NCBI RefSeq assembly: GCF_031877795.1
Contig: NC_133971.1
Coordinates: forward strand, 93,254,654-93,318,653
Length of the DNA: 64,000 bases
Direction of reading: 5' to 3'
DNA from: Strix aluco
Lineage: Eukaryota > Chordata > Aves > Strigiformes > Strigidae
A program made the position numbers and the translations under genes. Shown here one piece after another: positions 35,720 to 47,585 of the stretch. Position 1 is the first letter of the stretch; the number at the start of each line of letters is the position of its first letter. Below the pieces are notes generated by a model, which made no database searches, had not been told where the DNA came from, and saw only the letters and a program-made list of their open reading frames with translations.

Positions 35720-35943
35720 GCGGAGGAGTCAGCGGCGGGGGCCGGCCCGGGCGGGGCGGGCGGGCGCGTCACTCTCCGGCCGCCCCGGCGCGTCCCTCCG
35801 CCGGAGCCGGAGCCGGGTGTCTCCTCCCGGCCCTTGTCCCCTGTTCCCCCCCCCCTCCCCTTGTCCCCTTGTCCCCCCTCACCTCAGCGCGGCGCCCATG
35901 AGCCTCCCGGCGGGGGTCTGACACCGCCCGGCCCCGCTGCTCG
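35720..35943 (+). other. CTIF: CTIF non-coding exon 1 (5' end approximate)
   Basis: The 3' boundary is a donor with CTCG before GTAAGG at 35944-35949. The 5' boundary is not visible and is placed after the ZNF143 and GC-box cluster. The segment includes a long C/T-rich tract (about 35827-35887) and a 7-codon upstream ORF. No in-frame link to CTIF coding sequence exists here, so this is 5' UTR. Joining it to exon 2 is inferred from gene structure in other vertebrates and the strong donor; transcript data would settle it. Confidence 0.55.
35898..35921 (+). CDS. Short upstream ORF in CTIF exon 1 (7 codons)
   Basis: An ATG at 35898 opens a frame encoding MSLPAGV and stops with TGA at 35919-35921, 22 bases before the splice donor. 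The context has C at -3 and A at +4 (GCCCATGA), which is weak. If the start site lies upstream, the mRNA carries this upstream ORF before the main CTIF start and it could lower or gate translation. Whether it is translated is unknown. Confidence 0.3.
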   Translation: MSLPAGV

Positions 35944-36007
35944 GTAAGGCCGGGGAGGGGGGGCCATGACACAGCAGCCGGTGCGGCGGCGGGGAGGGAA
36001 AAGGCGG

Positions 36008-36029
36008 CGGGGGTGGGGGGGGGGGGGGC
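36008..36029 (+). repeat. G-rich run in the CpG island
   Basis: GGGGGTGGGGGGGGGGGGGG-type sequence shortly after exon 1, on the non-template strand of CTIF. It could form a G-quadruplex and favour R-loops just downstream of the start site. Confidence 0.6.
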
Positions 36030-36690
36030 ACGTCCCGCCTTTTGTCTCCCTCAGAAATCCTAAAAACCCCCAACACCCCCTTGCCCCCCAAAACAACCCC
36101 CGCGTGTGGGTGCACTCGGGGGTTGCAGACAGCGTGGCCGTCCTGGGGGTGGGTTTTAATGGGGCGGTTGAAGCCGGGACACGGGGATTTGGCCTCTCGG
36201 GTGGTTTCCGTCAGCATGAGCGGCCTCGTCCTCGGGGCGGGGGTTCGTCCCTTCGCTGACAATTTGTGCACAAACACCACCCCCACCCCCACCCCCCCTC
36301 GGTATTTCCCTCCCCTGGCAAAGGCGAGCGGCGGGAAGGGCGGTAACGGGGGCGGCGGGGGTCCAGGGCTTGGGCACGGCGCTCGGGCCTCTGGAAGCTT
36401 CCCGGGCCGCTTCGTTATCCCTGACGAAGGGCAGGGCTGGCTTCTCCTCTGGCGAAGACAAAAAAAAAAACCACCAACAAAAAAGGAGAGGGGAACCCAT
36501 CGTCCAGTCCCCGTTGCAGTGAAGCGTGGTTGGTGGTTCTCCCCTTCGCAGCAAAGCCGGCGGGGGCTCGGCACAGCGAGGCGTCGGGGCGGGAGAACGC
36601 GAGCGGTGGCAGCGTGCCCGGGCACAAAGATGCCGCCTGGTTTAACCCGGAGCATGGAAGGGAACGTCCCCGGGTGGGATGCCCGCTGCT

Positions 36691-39600
36691 GTGTGGTCTA
36701 GAGGTGGGAGCATCTCCCCCCTCCCCCGGGGGTGCTTCCCCCAGTCCTTGACGCCGGGTTGGGTTTGGGTGTAGCAAGCGAGGACTCGGCTAAATTTTTG
36801 TTGTTGTTTCAAGATTAGCGTTTTCCTGCAGAGTCACTCTGGTTGCACGTGGTCTTGGGGACTGTGGGTGACAGGAGGGGACAACAGATGTCAGTGGCGG
36901 CGGAGCCGCCGGAGTCGCGGGACGTTTTTTGATGCAGCTGCCCCCAGAGATGCCGGATGCCTGGAGAGGTTGTTGATGGGTGCCCCTGGTGTCCCAGGGC
37001 CTCAAATCTCATCCTTGGAGTTGCTTTTCCATCAGATGAGACTAAGGTTCATCTCCCAGGTCTCTTCCCTGTGTCAGGCTCCTCTGGAAGGGGTTGAGAC
37101 CCCCACCAGTAAGACCCCACACTGGGCCAGGTCGCAATCCCATTAAATTAGAAAGGGGCAGGGGCTGTTTCCCAGCATGAGGAGAATGTCTGGAGTGCCC
37201 TGGGCCTCTCTGGAGATGTGGTGGGTCCTGAAATAGGCCATTTCCACATGTCCATCTGCGCCACCCTCGTTCCTGCTCCAATAATCCGTGCTGCTCTTCC
37301 TCCATCACTCAGGTATGGAATGAAGCTTGAAGTCACACCTTGTTAATAGAAATGAAAGAGGTGGGAGGAAGCAGAAGATACACTGAGCTTCCAGGTTGTT
37401 TCTCTCAACCCAAAGATACCAAAATAAGACCAGGTGGTTTAATAGTCCCTCCTCTCCAAAATCCAGGAGGGCTTTTTGGTGGTGGACCATCCTCTGAGCA
37501 TCCAGATGCTGGCAGGGGGTGCCACATGGGATGGAGGAGGCAGCGTCCCACCCTGCTTACGGCTTCTATGACCATGACAAGCAAATATTCACACTTTGTC
37601 TCCAGTGAGTGGGGAAAAAACCACATTTTATTGTGTCAATCCACATTGCTTTTCCTCATAAGGACCATAAAGGCTTTGCTCTGCCTTTGCTGATCCAGAG
37701 GTCCAAGAACAAAACCTTGCGCTGGATTTTATTCCCTCGAGCCTTGAGTAAAATTTGTAGGCTGTGATTTCCCCGCGTTAAGTGTGTTATCTTTGGCAGA
37801 GAGACGCGCGGTGTCTGTTTTGGGAAGCTCAGGCTATGCATGTATGTAAAGCTCTTTCCCTCTGAGCTCTGTCTGAGACCTCCTTGCGGTGCAGGTACTG
37901 CAGTGGAGGGCTCTGTGGATTTAAGGTGTCATGGTTAAATTGTTGTGGGACTTGTCCAGCTCTTAGGAAGCATTTTTTTAAATCATTTATAAGATCTCAG
38001 GTTGCTTTTAAAGGAAAGCAGAGGAGCAGCGTTGGATGGTGAAGGTGACGTGGGAATGCGACTTGTTTCAGGTGAGCTGGAGGGTAAAACCCTGCACCCA
38101 GGAGCTCCCTGACCAACGGGAGACCGGAGAAACCATTTCTGGGGATGAATTGAAGACCAGTTCTGCCTTTGCCAGGGGATGTGGGAGAGGACTGAGCTAC
38201 TTGAGGGTCTTGTCTGTCTGGAAGAGAAAAATACTCTTTTTTTTTTTTTTTTACTCTCTGAGCATCCTCACTTCGCAGGCAAGTGCTCCGTTGAGTTCAC
38301 TCTGTTGTGGTCTCCTGGTGAGGACAAATTTTGCTATGCTGACTCTCTGCTTCCTTCTCATTTTGTGTCTCTCTCTCCTGTTTCTCCTTGCAGCTGTCCT
38401 TGCTGCTGCTTGGTCTTTTCCCAGCAGGACTGGTGTGAAATTGTGGTAGTTATCACTGGTTGAGGTTTTGCCCGAAGGTCTCTGCAGAGTGGCAAGAAAA
38501 CCGTCCTGGACCTTATTTAATTTAATGTTCTTGCTGCTCACGTGAGTCTTTGGGGTCCTGTGTATTTGTGAGGAGCTATACCTGAAAGTATAGTAAGACT
38601 ATGGTTTCTGTGGAAGCTGGGGGCAGCCGATGACCTATTGCAGGGGCTGTTTGGGGCACATTTAGCGTATTGCTTGACTATTTCAATGGAGGGATTAAAT
38701 ATTCCTAATTATTTCATTGTTCTTAAGTTTGGCAGAAGTATCAGGACATTTACATTGCACATGCCATTGTTAAGTTTCAGAGTTAACGGTCTGCTGCTTA
38801 GTTTGGGGTAGCTCATGGTCTTCATCAGACTGGGGAAAGGACAACTGTTCCTGTCTTGAAAAGCTGGAAGCATTGAGGCTTCTGGACAAATAATCTCCAT
38901 AAATGCTTTAGGATGTTCTTGTGAAACTCCTCGGAGAAGGTGCAGTTCTGCTACCTGAGTATAATTAGCGCATTACTGAGTCATCCGAAATAAAGGGCTA
39001 GTGTAGCTAACCAATCATTTCTGTTTGTTTGAGAGACTGGCTATTTTGTTTTTATTTATTTATATATATGTGTGTGCACATATATAGTCATTTACACCAC
39101 AGATGCCCTGCTACTGATCCTGAGAGAAATCTGTTTCCTGTTCAGTTCAGACTGAAATGGAGATGACGCTGGATGTTCTCAAAACTTCTGTGCTGTTAAC
39201 CCTCAGCTTCCCTGCTGAAAAGAGAGATTTTGTTTCTTCCACATCTGCCTTGGGCGGTGCCATGATTGGTCTTGTCTGACTGGACTCTGCGTTGTCATTG
39301 CTGGTCTTCTGCAAGGTGGAGGTACCGCAGCAGTGCCCAGGAGAGGGGATGGTGTCTCTGTAATGGATTTGAGATCTTTGCTGTTTTGAGTTAGCTTTCA
39401 GAGACTCCTGTGAGGCAGTCCATGGTCCTATGAGGCTTTAGGAACTGCGGCTTGGCTAGGAGTAGTCTTGTGCTTACTTCAGAAAAAACATTGCTCCTGT
39501 CTCCTCTTCTACAGAGACAACCCTTGGCCTCCCCTGTCCCCCAGGCACGTAGCAGTTGTGGTACAGGAGAAGAAAAACCTGGTTTCTTAGGCGGTAGGTG

Positions 39601-42196
39601 AAGCTGTGGTGACACAACTAAACTCCTGCCTCTGCTATCTCTGCAGGACCAAACCCTGCTGTGCCTGTTGGCCAGGAGGCTGCCGCAGGAGTGTTTCATA
39701 ACGTGTAGCAATTTATCGAGGGCGTCTCCCCTGTGGCCACCAGCACTAGCTCAGCTTCACCTTCTGCCCCAGCATGGTTGCGTCCACCACGCCGCGGGGA
39801 GGTGATGGAAGTAATCTGCATCTCTCAGGTGGCTGGACGGAGAGGATTATGGGTGGGACGACGTGTTTCTGGAGGAGATGTCGCTGGGATGGGGAGTGGA
39901 GGTGGGCAGCTCTTTGGTGTGCCACATCCCTTGGTGTCATGTCACGCGCGGGTGACCCGAGGATGCAAACACAAGCTTCTTGTTTCTCCCCGGTGGTTTT
40001 GTCTTAATGCAAGAGAACGACAGCCAACCTTCCCCCTTGCTCTGGAGCTGGCCCAGCTTGCTGGGACTGGTTTGTACAGCCTGCGACATTCCGGGAGAGC
40101 TTCATCACCACTGGAGCCTGCCCTGCGCTGAAGCAGAAGCTACTGGGAGACATAGAGCTGCCACCAGCTTCCACAGCCACCTGCGATGGGGAACCGTTAG
40201 TGGGGTTTGTAATTAATTCTGGAAAATGCTTTTGAACTCGTGGAATCCTGGAGGAGCCACGTTGCTTGGCTTGTGTTCACCAGGACCTTGGGAGAAGCTG
40301 GTGTTCACAACCAAGCTGTTGCCACCCCTCTGCTGCCTGTTGCGTTGGGTGGCAGCAGGCACGGGAGGTGAGGGGCTGGGTGAGCACAGGGGCACGGGAG
40401 GCCTGCAGCCACAGCTGCTCTTGCTGCCACGTGGGCCATGGAGATGTCGTTTTGGAGCCACCAGCTTCCGCAGGTGGCTTTGAAGGGTGCTCAGGTCTGC
40501 AAAAACACATCTTAGTGTTTGCTGACGGAGGATCTCACAGGAGTAATCGTGGGGTGAATTTTAAAGGGTTTTTTTCTCCTGCAGAGAAGTGTGTGCTCTG
40601 GTCACCAGCGGGACTATGGCGTAGTTGAGGTCCAGCCATGCCAGCCCAAAGCCGTGGTCTGCAGACAGTGTTTTGCTTTAGGGTGCTGGCATCTACTTGC
40701 ATCACCCAGCCAAAAGCAAACCCCATGGGCCAGAGGGCTCCTGGGCGCCGTGGCTGGCTGCAACCAAGCCAGAGGGGATTTTAATAATGCACCATCTTGG
40801 GTGTCTGGGCAAGAGAGGAAAAGAAAGCAGGAAAGGTTGTGGTTGTGCTGTGGTTGTCAGCTGGAGTTTAATAGCAGAGAAACGTTTTATGTTCAAGGTG
40901 GTGTTTGCTTTTCATGATGAGAAGAGACAGGGGTGGATGCCTGCACCCACAGGAGCTGTATTCCCTTAGGTCAGGGCATATCAGTGCCTCTTCCCAGCCC
41001 GGCGATTGGCTTGGAGGCATCTTTGATTACATTTTTCTCCGTCTTGGGAAGCCGGGCCGGCGATCCTAAAACTTGCAGCAATAATTTTTGCAGCTGGAGG
41101 CTTCCCAGCAGGACGTGGAGGCTGGGGGTGGTTTTGGAAATGATTTCTTTATTTTTCTTGTCACGTGCTCATTTCGTCATTGCAAGATAGTAGATGAGTT
41201 CGGCGGAGTTCTCAGGGTCCGTGGGGTCTCACCACGATGGCTACAGGTGTAGGAGGGGAGACCATGGATGTGGATGAAGAGGCTGAAGAGCTGCAGGGCA
41301 CCAGCAGTGGTGAGGCGATGGATGGCTTTCTCCGACAGCTTTTTCCCCTTCTTTTGACATCAGCAGTTTCTCGCACCCTGACAGCAGCTCTGCGATGAAA
41401 CACACGCTTCTGGAAAGCTCTTCTGGTGAATGGCGAGTTTTCCATCCCTCCCTGCATCCCTGCCCTGTGCTGGCCTGGCGAAGGCAGCAGAGCGTTTTTC
41501 CCTGCCTCTGCAGGTGGTCGGAGCAGCCTCAGTGGTGGGCAGGACTTTGTAGCCCTATGGAGCGCTTGGTTGTTGGCGGAGCTGCAGCATCCTTCCCCGC
41601 TTGGATGCTTTTATTTCAAAGATTCACCCCAGGGTGCTGATCTCTCTCCTTCCCTCCCAGGTTTCGGAGCATCTGTGGAGCACACATCATCTTTCTCAGA
41701 ATCATCTTTGAGAAAGGATGTTTGCATGGCTTTTTTTTATAATATGTTTGCATTACACGGGCTGAAAGATTTATTTGTCGACTGCAAACAACCACTTATA
41801 AGCCTCTTCTCTATGTTTCTGTGCTTTTTTTTTTTTTATTTAACAGAAATGAGGCTTATGCACTCAGACTGGCTGTCACTCACTATTCCTCCAGATGCTT
41901 TTTTAACCCAGGGTCTAATTTCAGCCAGATTTGACAGAGGAGTTCAGATCTCAAAGATAAGGTTTTACAGTCTGTATGAAACAGGGTGGAAAAAGGAAAG
42001 CCAAATTTCTTCTTGACTACAAGGAGAGGCTGCAGCAGTCGTGAGCTTCAATATGACCTGTCTGGGTGCAAGCAGGTTGGTTAATTCAGAAGCACCTTTA
42101 GTAATTCACTAAATTTTCTTTAAGGAAATAACCCAAATTCTCTTGAGCATGGGTGAGGAGGAGCTGGCTGTAGGGATGCTGCCAGGGAGGGTGTGA
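36691..42196. other. CTIF intron 1, first third
   Basis: No exon, RNA gene or interspersed repeat recognised. Poly(T) runs are seen at about 38237-38252 and 41828-41839, and a short TATATATG-type stretch at about 39060-39087. Open frames are chance. Confidence 0.5.
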
Positions 42197-42252
42197 TGGG
42201 CTGATGCTAGATGACCTTTAAGGTCCCTTTCAACCCAAACTGTTCTATCTTA
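42197..42252 (+). mobile_element. CR1 LINE 3'-terminal fragment
   Basis: A short sense-oriented remnant: GATGCTAGATGACCTTTAAG, then GTCCCTTTCAACCCAAACTG and TTCTATCTTA, matching the CR1 3' end with a few changes. Confidence 0.88.
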
Positions 42253-43678
42253 TGCTGCCACCCTGTTGTACCAGGACTTTGTGCTTGTGTGTGACCAATG
42301 AGCTTGCAGTGAAAAGCTGATTTACCTCCAGGGTCTCCTGCCTGTACCAGTATTCCACCATTTAAAAAGGTTTTCCAGCCTTCAGCTTAGCCTTGCCACG
42401 TACCTGCTGGGATGGATAATTGGGTATAATACCATTACTGCTCCTAATAGTGACATGTCACATGCTACCACCTAGAAGCTCGCATAGAACATTTGCACAC
42501 TGAGGAGCAGATAAATTCTCTTCCCAAAAGCTTGCCCAGGCTCTGCCCAGGCTCACTGCATTTTCCCATCAAGACCGAGGTCACGGCCAACATCATCGCC
42601 TCGAGGAGGCGAGGCAGCAGTGCGGTGGCTTTTCGGCACCATCGATGGTCCATGAACTTGCCTTGGAGCTGGAGCTGCTGTTAAAAGTGATTAGCCAACC
42701 CCCGGTCCCCAGAGGATCCGAGAATGATGCTTTGCCCCTCTTGACAGCCTTTCCCATTACAGCTGCAGCACGAGGCTGCCTTTTCTGTCCATTCCCCTTC
42801 TGCCGTCATGTATGCACTTTGATTTTTTTTATTTTTTTTTAAACAGGGGATTCTCTTCCTTTTTTGTCAGCTCAGAGAATGATTTTCCTTACGCTCTTCT
42901 CTATTTAGGGCTCTGGGGGAGGAAGTGACTCAGCCTTTCCCCTGCTCGGGTTTGCACAGTCATCCCTTGCTGGCTTTGCTGAGGTTTTCCTTGAGCACCT
43001 CCAGTTACGCTCGCTTCATTCAGCAGGAGCCTGTCTGCCTCTCCACCGCACGTTTTGGTGGGGAAGGGCACAGTGGGGGAGGATAAGCCGTCGGTGGGAG
43101 CTTTCCCTGTGCCAGGAGGATAGTAATGCAGCGAGGAGGACACGCTGCCAGACCTGCACCAGCTCCAGGTCTCCTGCTCCTCATCTGTGAGCGTAGACAT
43201 CTGCGGAGAGGCAGGCAAGCCCAGCCAGATGAAATTTTGGGGGCTAGCCTAGTCGTACTATTAAAAAAATGATGAGATTTGATGGCACGGACTCACCAGG
43301 GAGAGGAGGTGACTCCGGTCATGCTGCCGACACCACTGAAGGATGCCGTGCTCACCCGGGCACTGATGGGAGAGGTCTGCGTGGATGATGGATGACGCTT
43401 GCTCCATGCAGGACTGCTGCCAGCTTGCCTTTCATGGCAGAGCTGAACTGGCTGCTAAATACTGGGGAGGAAGCTTCACTTGCTCTCTGCAGGGCTTTCA
43501 GATGCTGCTGCTCAGTGAGGGAGTCACTAAATTGTCTGACACTCTTAAGTGATACCAGGCATTTGGCGTGCCATGTACTATATGAAAAAAAAGTGCATTC
43601 GTTTCAGGTTAATTGTTCTCCTATCCTGGAAGCCAGCACAGCTGGCTGCAAACTCTGCTTCTTTCTAAAGGGGAGAAG

Positions 43679-43710
43679 GGAAAATAAAAAGAAGAAGAAA
43701 AAGAAGAAGA
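43679..43710 (+). repeat. Polypurine (AAG)n microsatellite
   Basis: An uninterrupted purine stretch made of AAAATAAAAAG then AAGAAGAAAAAGAAGAAG-type units. Confidence 0.8.
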
Positions 43711-46022
43711 AACTCCCAAGCCCCCTAGAACCTTTCCTCTCCCCTGCAAAACCCAGAAACTCAAACCCTGAAAGCAATTTTGATCTGCTCAGGCAATTCC
43801 AACACACACCACTTATTCCTTTGTTTTATAAAGTTGTTGGAGTAGGAATTATTTTTGTCTCAAACTATTCATCTCTCAAATTTTATCTTCTCTCAAATTC
43901 TTACTCTCAGGAGTAATAACTTGTATGTGGTGGGATCCTTGCTGAGGATGTGTGTGATGGGATCCTTGTTATGGAGATCTTACCTCCTCGGCAGCAGTCC
44001 CGTGCCTTTGCTGTCTTTTGCCAGCAGTTGGCTCTCCCGGGTGGTCTCTCAGCTCATGGCTTGGCTCTGGCTGGGAGCAATGTCTTGTGAGAGTGTGTTG
44101 CTGAAGGTTGGGCACTGTTCCTCTAGTAGCTTATGGTGATAGGTCTATCCCCACTCTTGGTCTGCGTGGTGCCTGCAGCGGAGTTTGATCCCACTTTGAC
44201 GTGGTTGAATTTCAGTGAGTGGTGAATTTCACAGGCTTTTGGGAGAACATTGGTAACTCCAGACATGGCCTTGTTGAAGCTCGGGTGCTGTGAGCAAGGA
44301 CTTCTCTGGTGGTCACAAGATTCAAGCATTTTTTTGTGTATATTAACACCTCATTTGTCACCTAGGATTGTAGCTATTGATATGGACCTTCATCATGACC
44401 CTGTTGTGCCAGGTGCTTGAGAAGAACTGAAAAGCAAGGCCTTTTGGCATGGTGGGTGGTGGTCTCATGTCACGGAATCGGTGTCAAGAGAGCTTTTAAT
44501 AGCTTGGTAATAGTAAACTTGCTCAGCAGGGCTAGATCAAGCTTCTGCAGTGTGGCTGAAGCACCTCTAAGGTACTTCCTGTGCATAGGGGCTACCTGGG
44601 AGCCCTCATACTAAACAGCTCATGTGGTTTGCTGGTAACAAAGAAGGCGTCTTGAGTGTCCCAAAAGAGGGTCTTGACTAGCCCAGAATCTTGGTGTAAG
44701 GAGCAGAGTCCAGGACTCAGAAGTTACGTCTGATCTTTATTGGGATCTCTGTTGAATCAGACCTGTCTGGTTCAGCCAGATGTTTCTGGAGAAGGTGTGG
44801 TACCCTTGCAGGACTTAGGTTTTACCTGCCCCTTGCATTACTTACCTTCTCGAGGAGCTGTTTGCCATGGAAAGTGCATGGAGGAGGCTCTCTCCTGGTG
44901 GTGCCAGCCATAAATACACAAGGAGAAAAGCTGGCTGGAAAAGTGAAGGAGGCACTTTGGAAGGAAGCCATCTCTCTGGTCTGGTAGTCAGTAAATATGG
45001 TGGTACACTCGTGGGTATGCTGGTGGTTAAGCTGTTTCTAGTAAGTAAATGTAAACTCTGGGAATTTCCAGATATTTTTACAAGAAACCCCAGAAACCTA
45101 AGCCTATTGCTTCTTGTAATACCCATGTCAGATCTTTTCCTTCCTCAAGTCCCGTGGCCCTTGCCCTGGGCCAGCCCATTGCAGCAGATGGAGCGTGGGT
45201 GCCTGGGGGCATCGCGTTGTCTCTTCTGTTCAGTTTTGCCTGTTGAGACAATACAGGCATAAAAGTCAAGTTTTATGGGAAGTGCTTTAAACTTGCTTCA
45301 TGATAAGGTGGTGGCTGATGCTGTGAAAAAGCTTGTAATTGAGGAGTTGTGGAATTTTAGCAGCTGAGGTGAATATTTGCGTGGAGGTGTAGGGTGTGCT
45401 GCAAAGTTGGTCATCACCTAGAAATGCTTCAGTGACCCAACTTGGGTTTTGCTTGCTTATGTTCCATATTTTTCTTTTCTTTTAAGAAATCCAACCAAAT
45501 CATGGGGCTTGTCAGAGGCTGTTAGTTGAGCAGTGTGGCAGCTGTAAGGCATCTGGTGGTGTGACTCTCAGATCCATCTAACTGGATGTCAAGAGGTGGA
45601 TTTGTTGGCGAGTCCTCCCCTCTGTCCCTTAATGCTTCTGACCTTTTCCACGTGTCTACAGGCATTACACTGAGCTTGATGGGAAGTGTCAGCCAGTAAA
45701 GCCTTCCTCTCCTTCTCTCCATAGGCTAATAAGCCTCAGACTTTAATTTTTCAGTTATTGCCTTAATTCTGTCTGTTTATCCACTTTATTACAGTAGACA
45801 CATCCATTGTGTGCTTCCAGCCTCTCCCTTCCCAGGTCTCTTCCACGTCATCCAGTGACACGAATGAAGAGCTGTAACCTTGTCCTCGCAGCACCTACAC
45901 TCAGCTCAGGCCGTATTAGCTCTCTTCTGAGCATCTCTGTCTATTGATTAAAGGATTAGGAGGAATGTCAGCTGGGAAGCAATGGGTTTGATTAGCCAAT
46001 TATTTTAACAAAAAAGCAGTGA

Positions 46023-46037
46023 ACTTTGATTCAAAGT
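46023..46037. promoter_or_regulatory. Palindromic TCF/LEF-like motif in intron 1
   Basis: ACTTTGATTCAAAGT is a perfect 7+1+7 palindrome, with CTTTGAT on one strand and CTTTGAA on the other, both close to the TCF/LEF core CTTTGWW. It sits in AT-rich unique intronic DNA. Enhancer function is speculative. Confidence 0.3.
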
Positions 46038-47339
46038 ACATGAGAAACTGTAGCTGCTGTTTTCTAATGCGCTAGAGGGAGATCGGAGTATATAACCAAA
46101 TGAGAGCATTGGTTGGGAAGCTAACAAGAGGAGTTTGCAGGCTGAACATGATCATTGTGCATGAGGGTCTTCTGCATGACCTCGGAGTCTGGAAAAATAT
46201 GTATATTTAAGGGGGGCTGCTGGTTTTTGGCTGGTGAAGTGTTGTGACTGCAGGAACTTCATGGTTGCGTGAAGCATATACAGGATGGTTGAGTCTGTGG
46301 GATGGTGCTCTTGTGTGAAGATTGGGTTTAACTTGGATTATCAATCAGTGAAGTACTTGCGTCCTGAAGGACTTCATGTTTTTGTGGAGGACTCAGGAGT
46401 TGGCCGGTGGGAAAAGCTTGCTGGTATCCACAGAGCTTGCTGGAGGGACAGCAGTGTGGTTGGAAAGCGTGAGGCTTCCCAAGAGCATCTCATACTGTTG
46501 GTTGGTGTGTGGGTTGCCCTGAGCTGTCCAGGGAGCTGATGTGGGTCGAAGGGACAAGCAGGAGTATTGGTGAGGTGTTCACAAGGAGGCAGCTTAGAAA
46601 AAATTTTGGAGAGACCAGTGAAGGGAGTATCTGCCTCCCTTGTTAACAAAACCAAGTGGCTTTTGGAAGATGGGGGTTTGATTCAGGTCACCATCTGGAG
46701 GGAGACCCTAAAGCCCAAGCAGTAGGTGACTGGTTTCTGTTTTCTGGATTGGAGGTTGGGCCCCGGTGCTGGATGACCGAATCAGAGACAGATGGTGGCT
46801 CTTGCGTGGTACAGATGGGGAGGAAGAGAGAAGGTGGGTCAGGGCAGTGAGCACATCCTCCTCTTTGGTCTTCCTTTCCTGTTTTCTTGGTCTGGTGTCA
46901 AACATCTGGATGTGAGCTTGATCCAGCTCCTGCTCTGGGGCTGTAGCTGTGGCTCTTCCAAGTGCTTGAGCCCTGAGGCTGCCAGGATGGGCAGAGCTGA
47001 TGTCAAAGCATCCAGGGAGGAAGAGATGGGTAATAGAAAGCCTCCGGTTCCCTTTTTACACAGAAGAGTGCGTACAAACCCTGCCCAGCGCTTGCTGCGT
47101 GGGACCATCCTCTTTGCCTCCTGGAGCAGAAGGCTTTGCTTGCTGTGAGTGATTGTTGTGTATTTGAGCTTCACGTCAACCTCTGCTACCTCTCCTAAAG
47201 GTCAGCCGGGACTTCCCAGCCACTTCCTGCTGGGAATAAGTTTCTTCTGGTTTTGATTAAGCTGGAGGTGAAACCTGGTGGCTTTGTCCTGCAAGTCTGG
47301 CCTAAGGGAAGGTCTCCCTAGGCAAGATCCTGGAGTTAC

Positions 47340-47585
47340 TCAGGGTTGAAGTAAGCTCTGGAGGTCCTCTGGTCCAGCCCTCTGCTCAGCGTGGGGCCAG
47401 CTTCTACATCAAACCTTCCTGCTCAGGGCCTCATCCAGCTGAGTCTTGATGCTGTTTCCAAGAATGGAGACTGCGCACCCCTTTGGGTCACCTGTTTGAT
47501 GCTGAACCACACTCACAGTGAAGGAATTTTCTAACACCCCGTCAGAGTTTCTTGTGCTTCAGCTACCGATCCTCAGACCTTGAGG
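47340..47585 (-). mobile_element. Old, diverged CR1 LINE, antisense
   Basis: On the + strand the order CTCTGGAGGTCCTCTGGTCC, AGCCCTCTGCTCAGCGTGGG, CTCAGGGCCTCATCCAGCTG, GAGTCTTGATGCTGTTTCCA, AATGGAGACT is the reverse complement of an older CR1 3' region, with many substitutions. It is clearly older than the other copies in this intron. Confidence 0.82.

Larger units (their letters stand above)
35540..36690 (+). promoter_or_regulatory. CTIF: CpG island promoter of CTIF
   Basis: About 1.1 kb of very GC-rich DNA with dense CpG, the only clear CpG island in the window. It contains a ZNF143-type element (35695-35714), clustered GC boxes around 35747-35765 (GGGCGGGGCGGGCGGG), no TATA box that I can see, and a consensus splice donor at 35944. 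This is the architecture of a broad housekeeping-type promoter. It lies in the right place and orientation, with CTIF's first coding exon 27.5 kb downstream on the same strand. Assignment to CTIF is inference; a divergent transcript on the minus strand is possible. Confidence 0.8.
42253..47339. other. CTIF intron 1, middle part
   Basis: No gene recognised. A purine AAG/AAAAG microsatellite lies at about 43679-43710. Unique-looking AT-rich DNA at 45940-46100 carries a palindromic TCF/LEF-like site (46023-46037). Confidence 0.5.

Noticed and set aside
35879-36701. Overlapping long frames (258 and 219 codons) in the CpG island
   Set aside because: GC-rich DNA has few stop codons; the frames overlap on opposite strands and span the proposed splice donor.
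37500-37520. CTCF-like GGCAGGGGGTGCCA
   Set aside because: It misses the essential C after the G run and deviates at several 5' positions.
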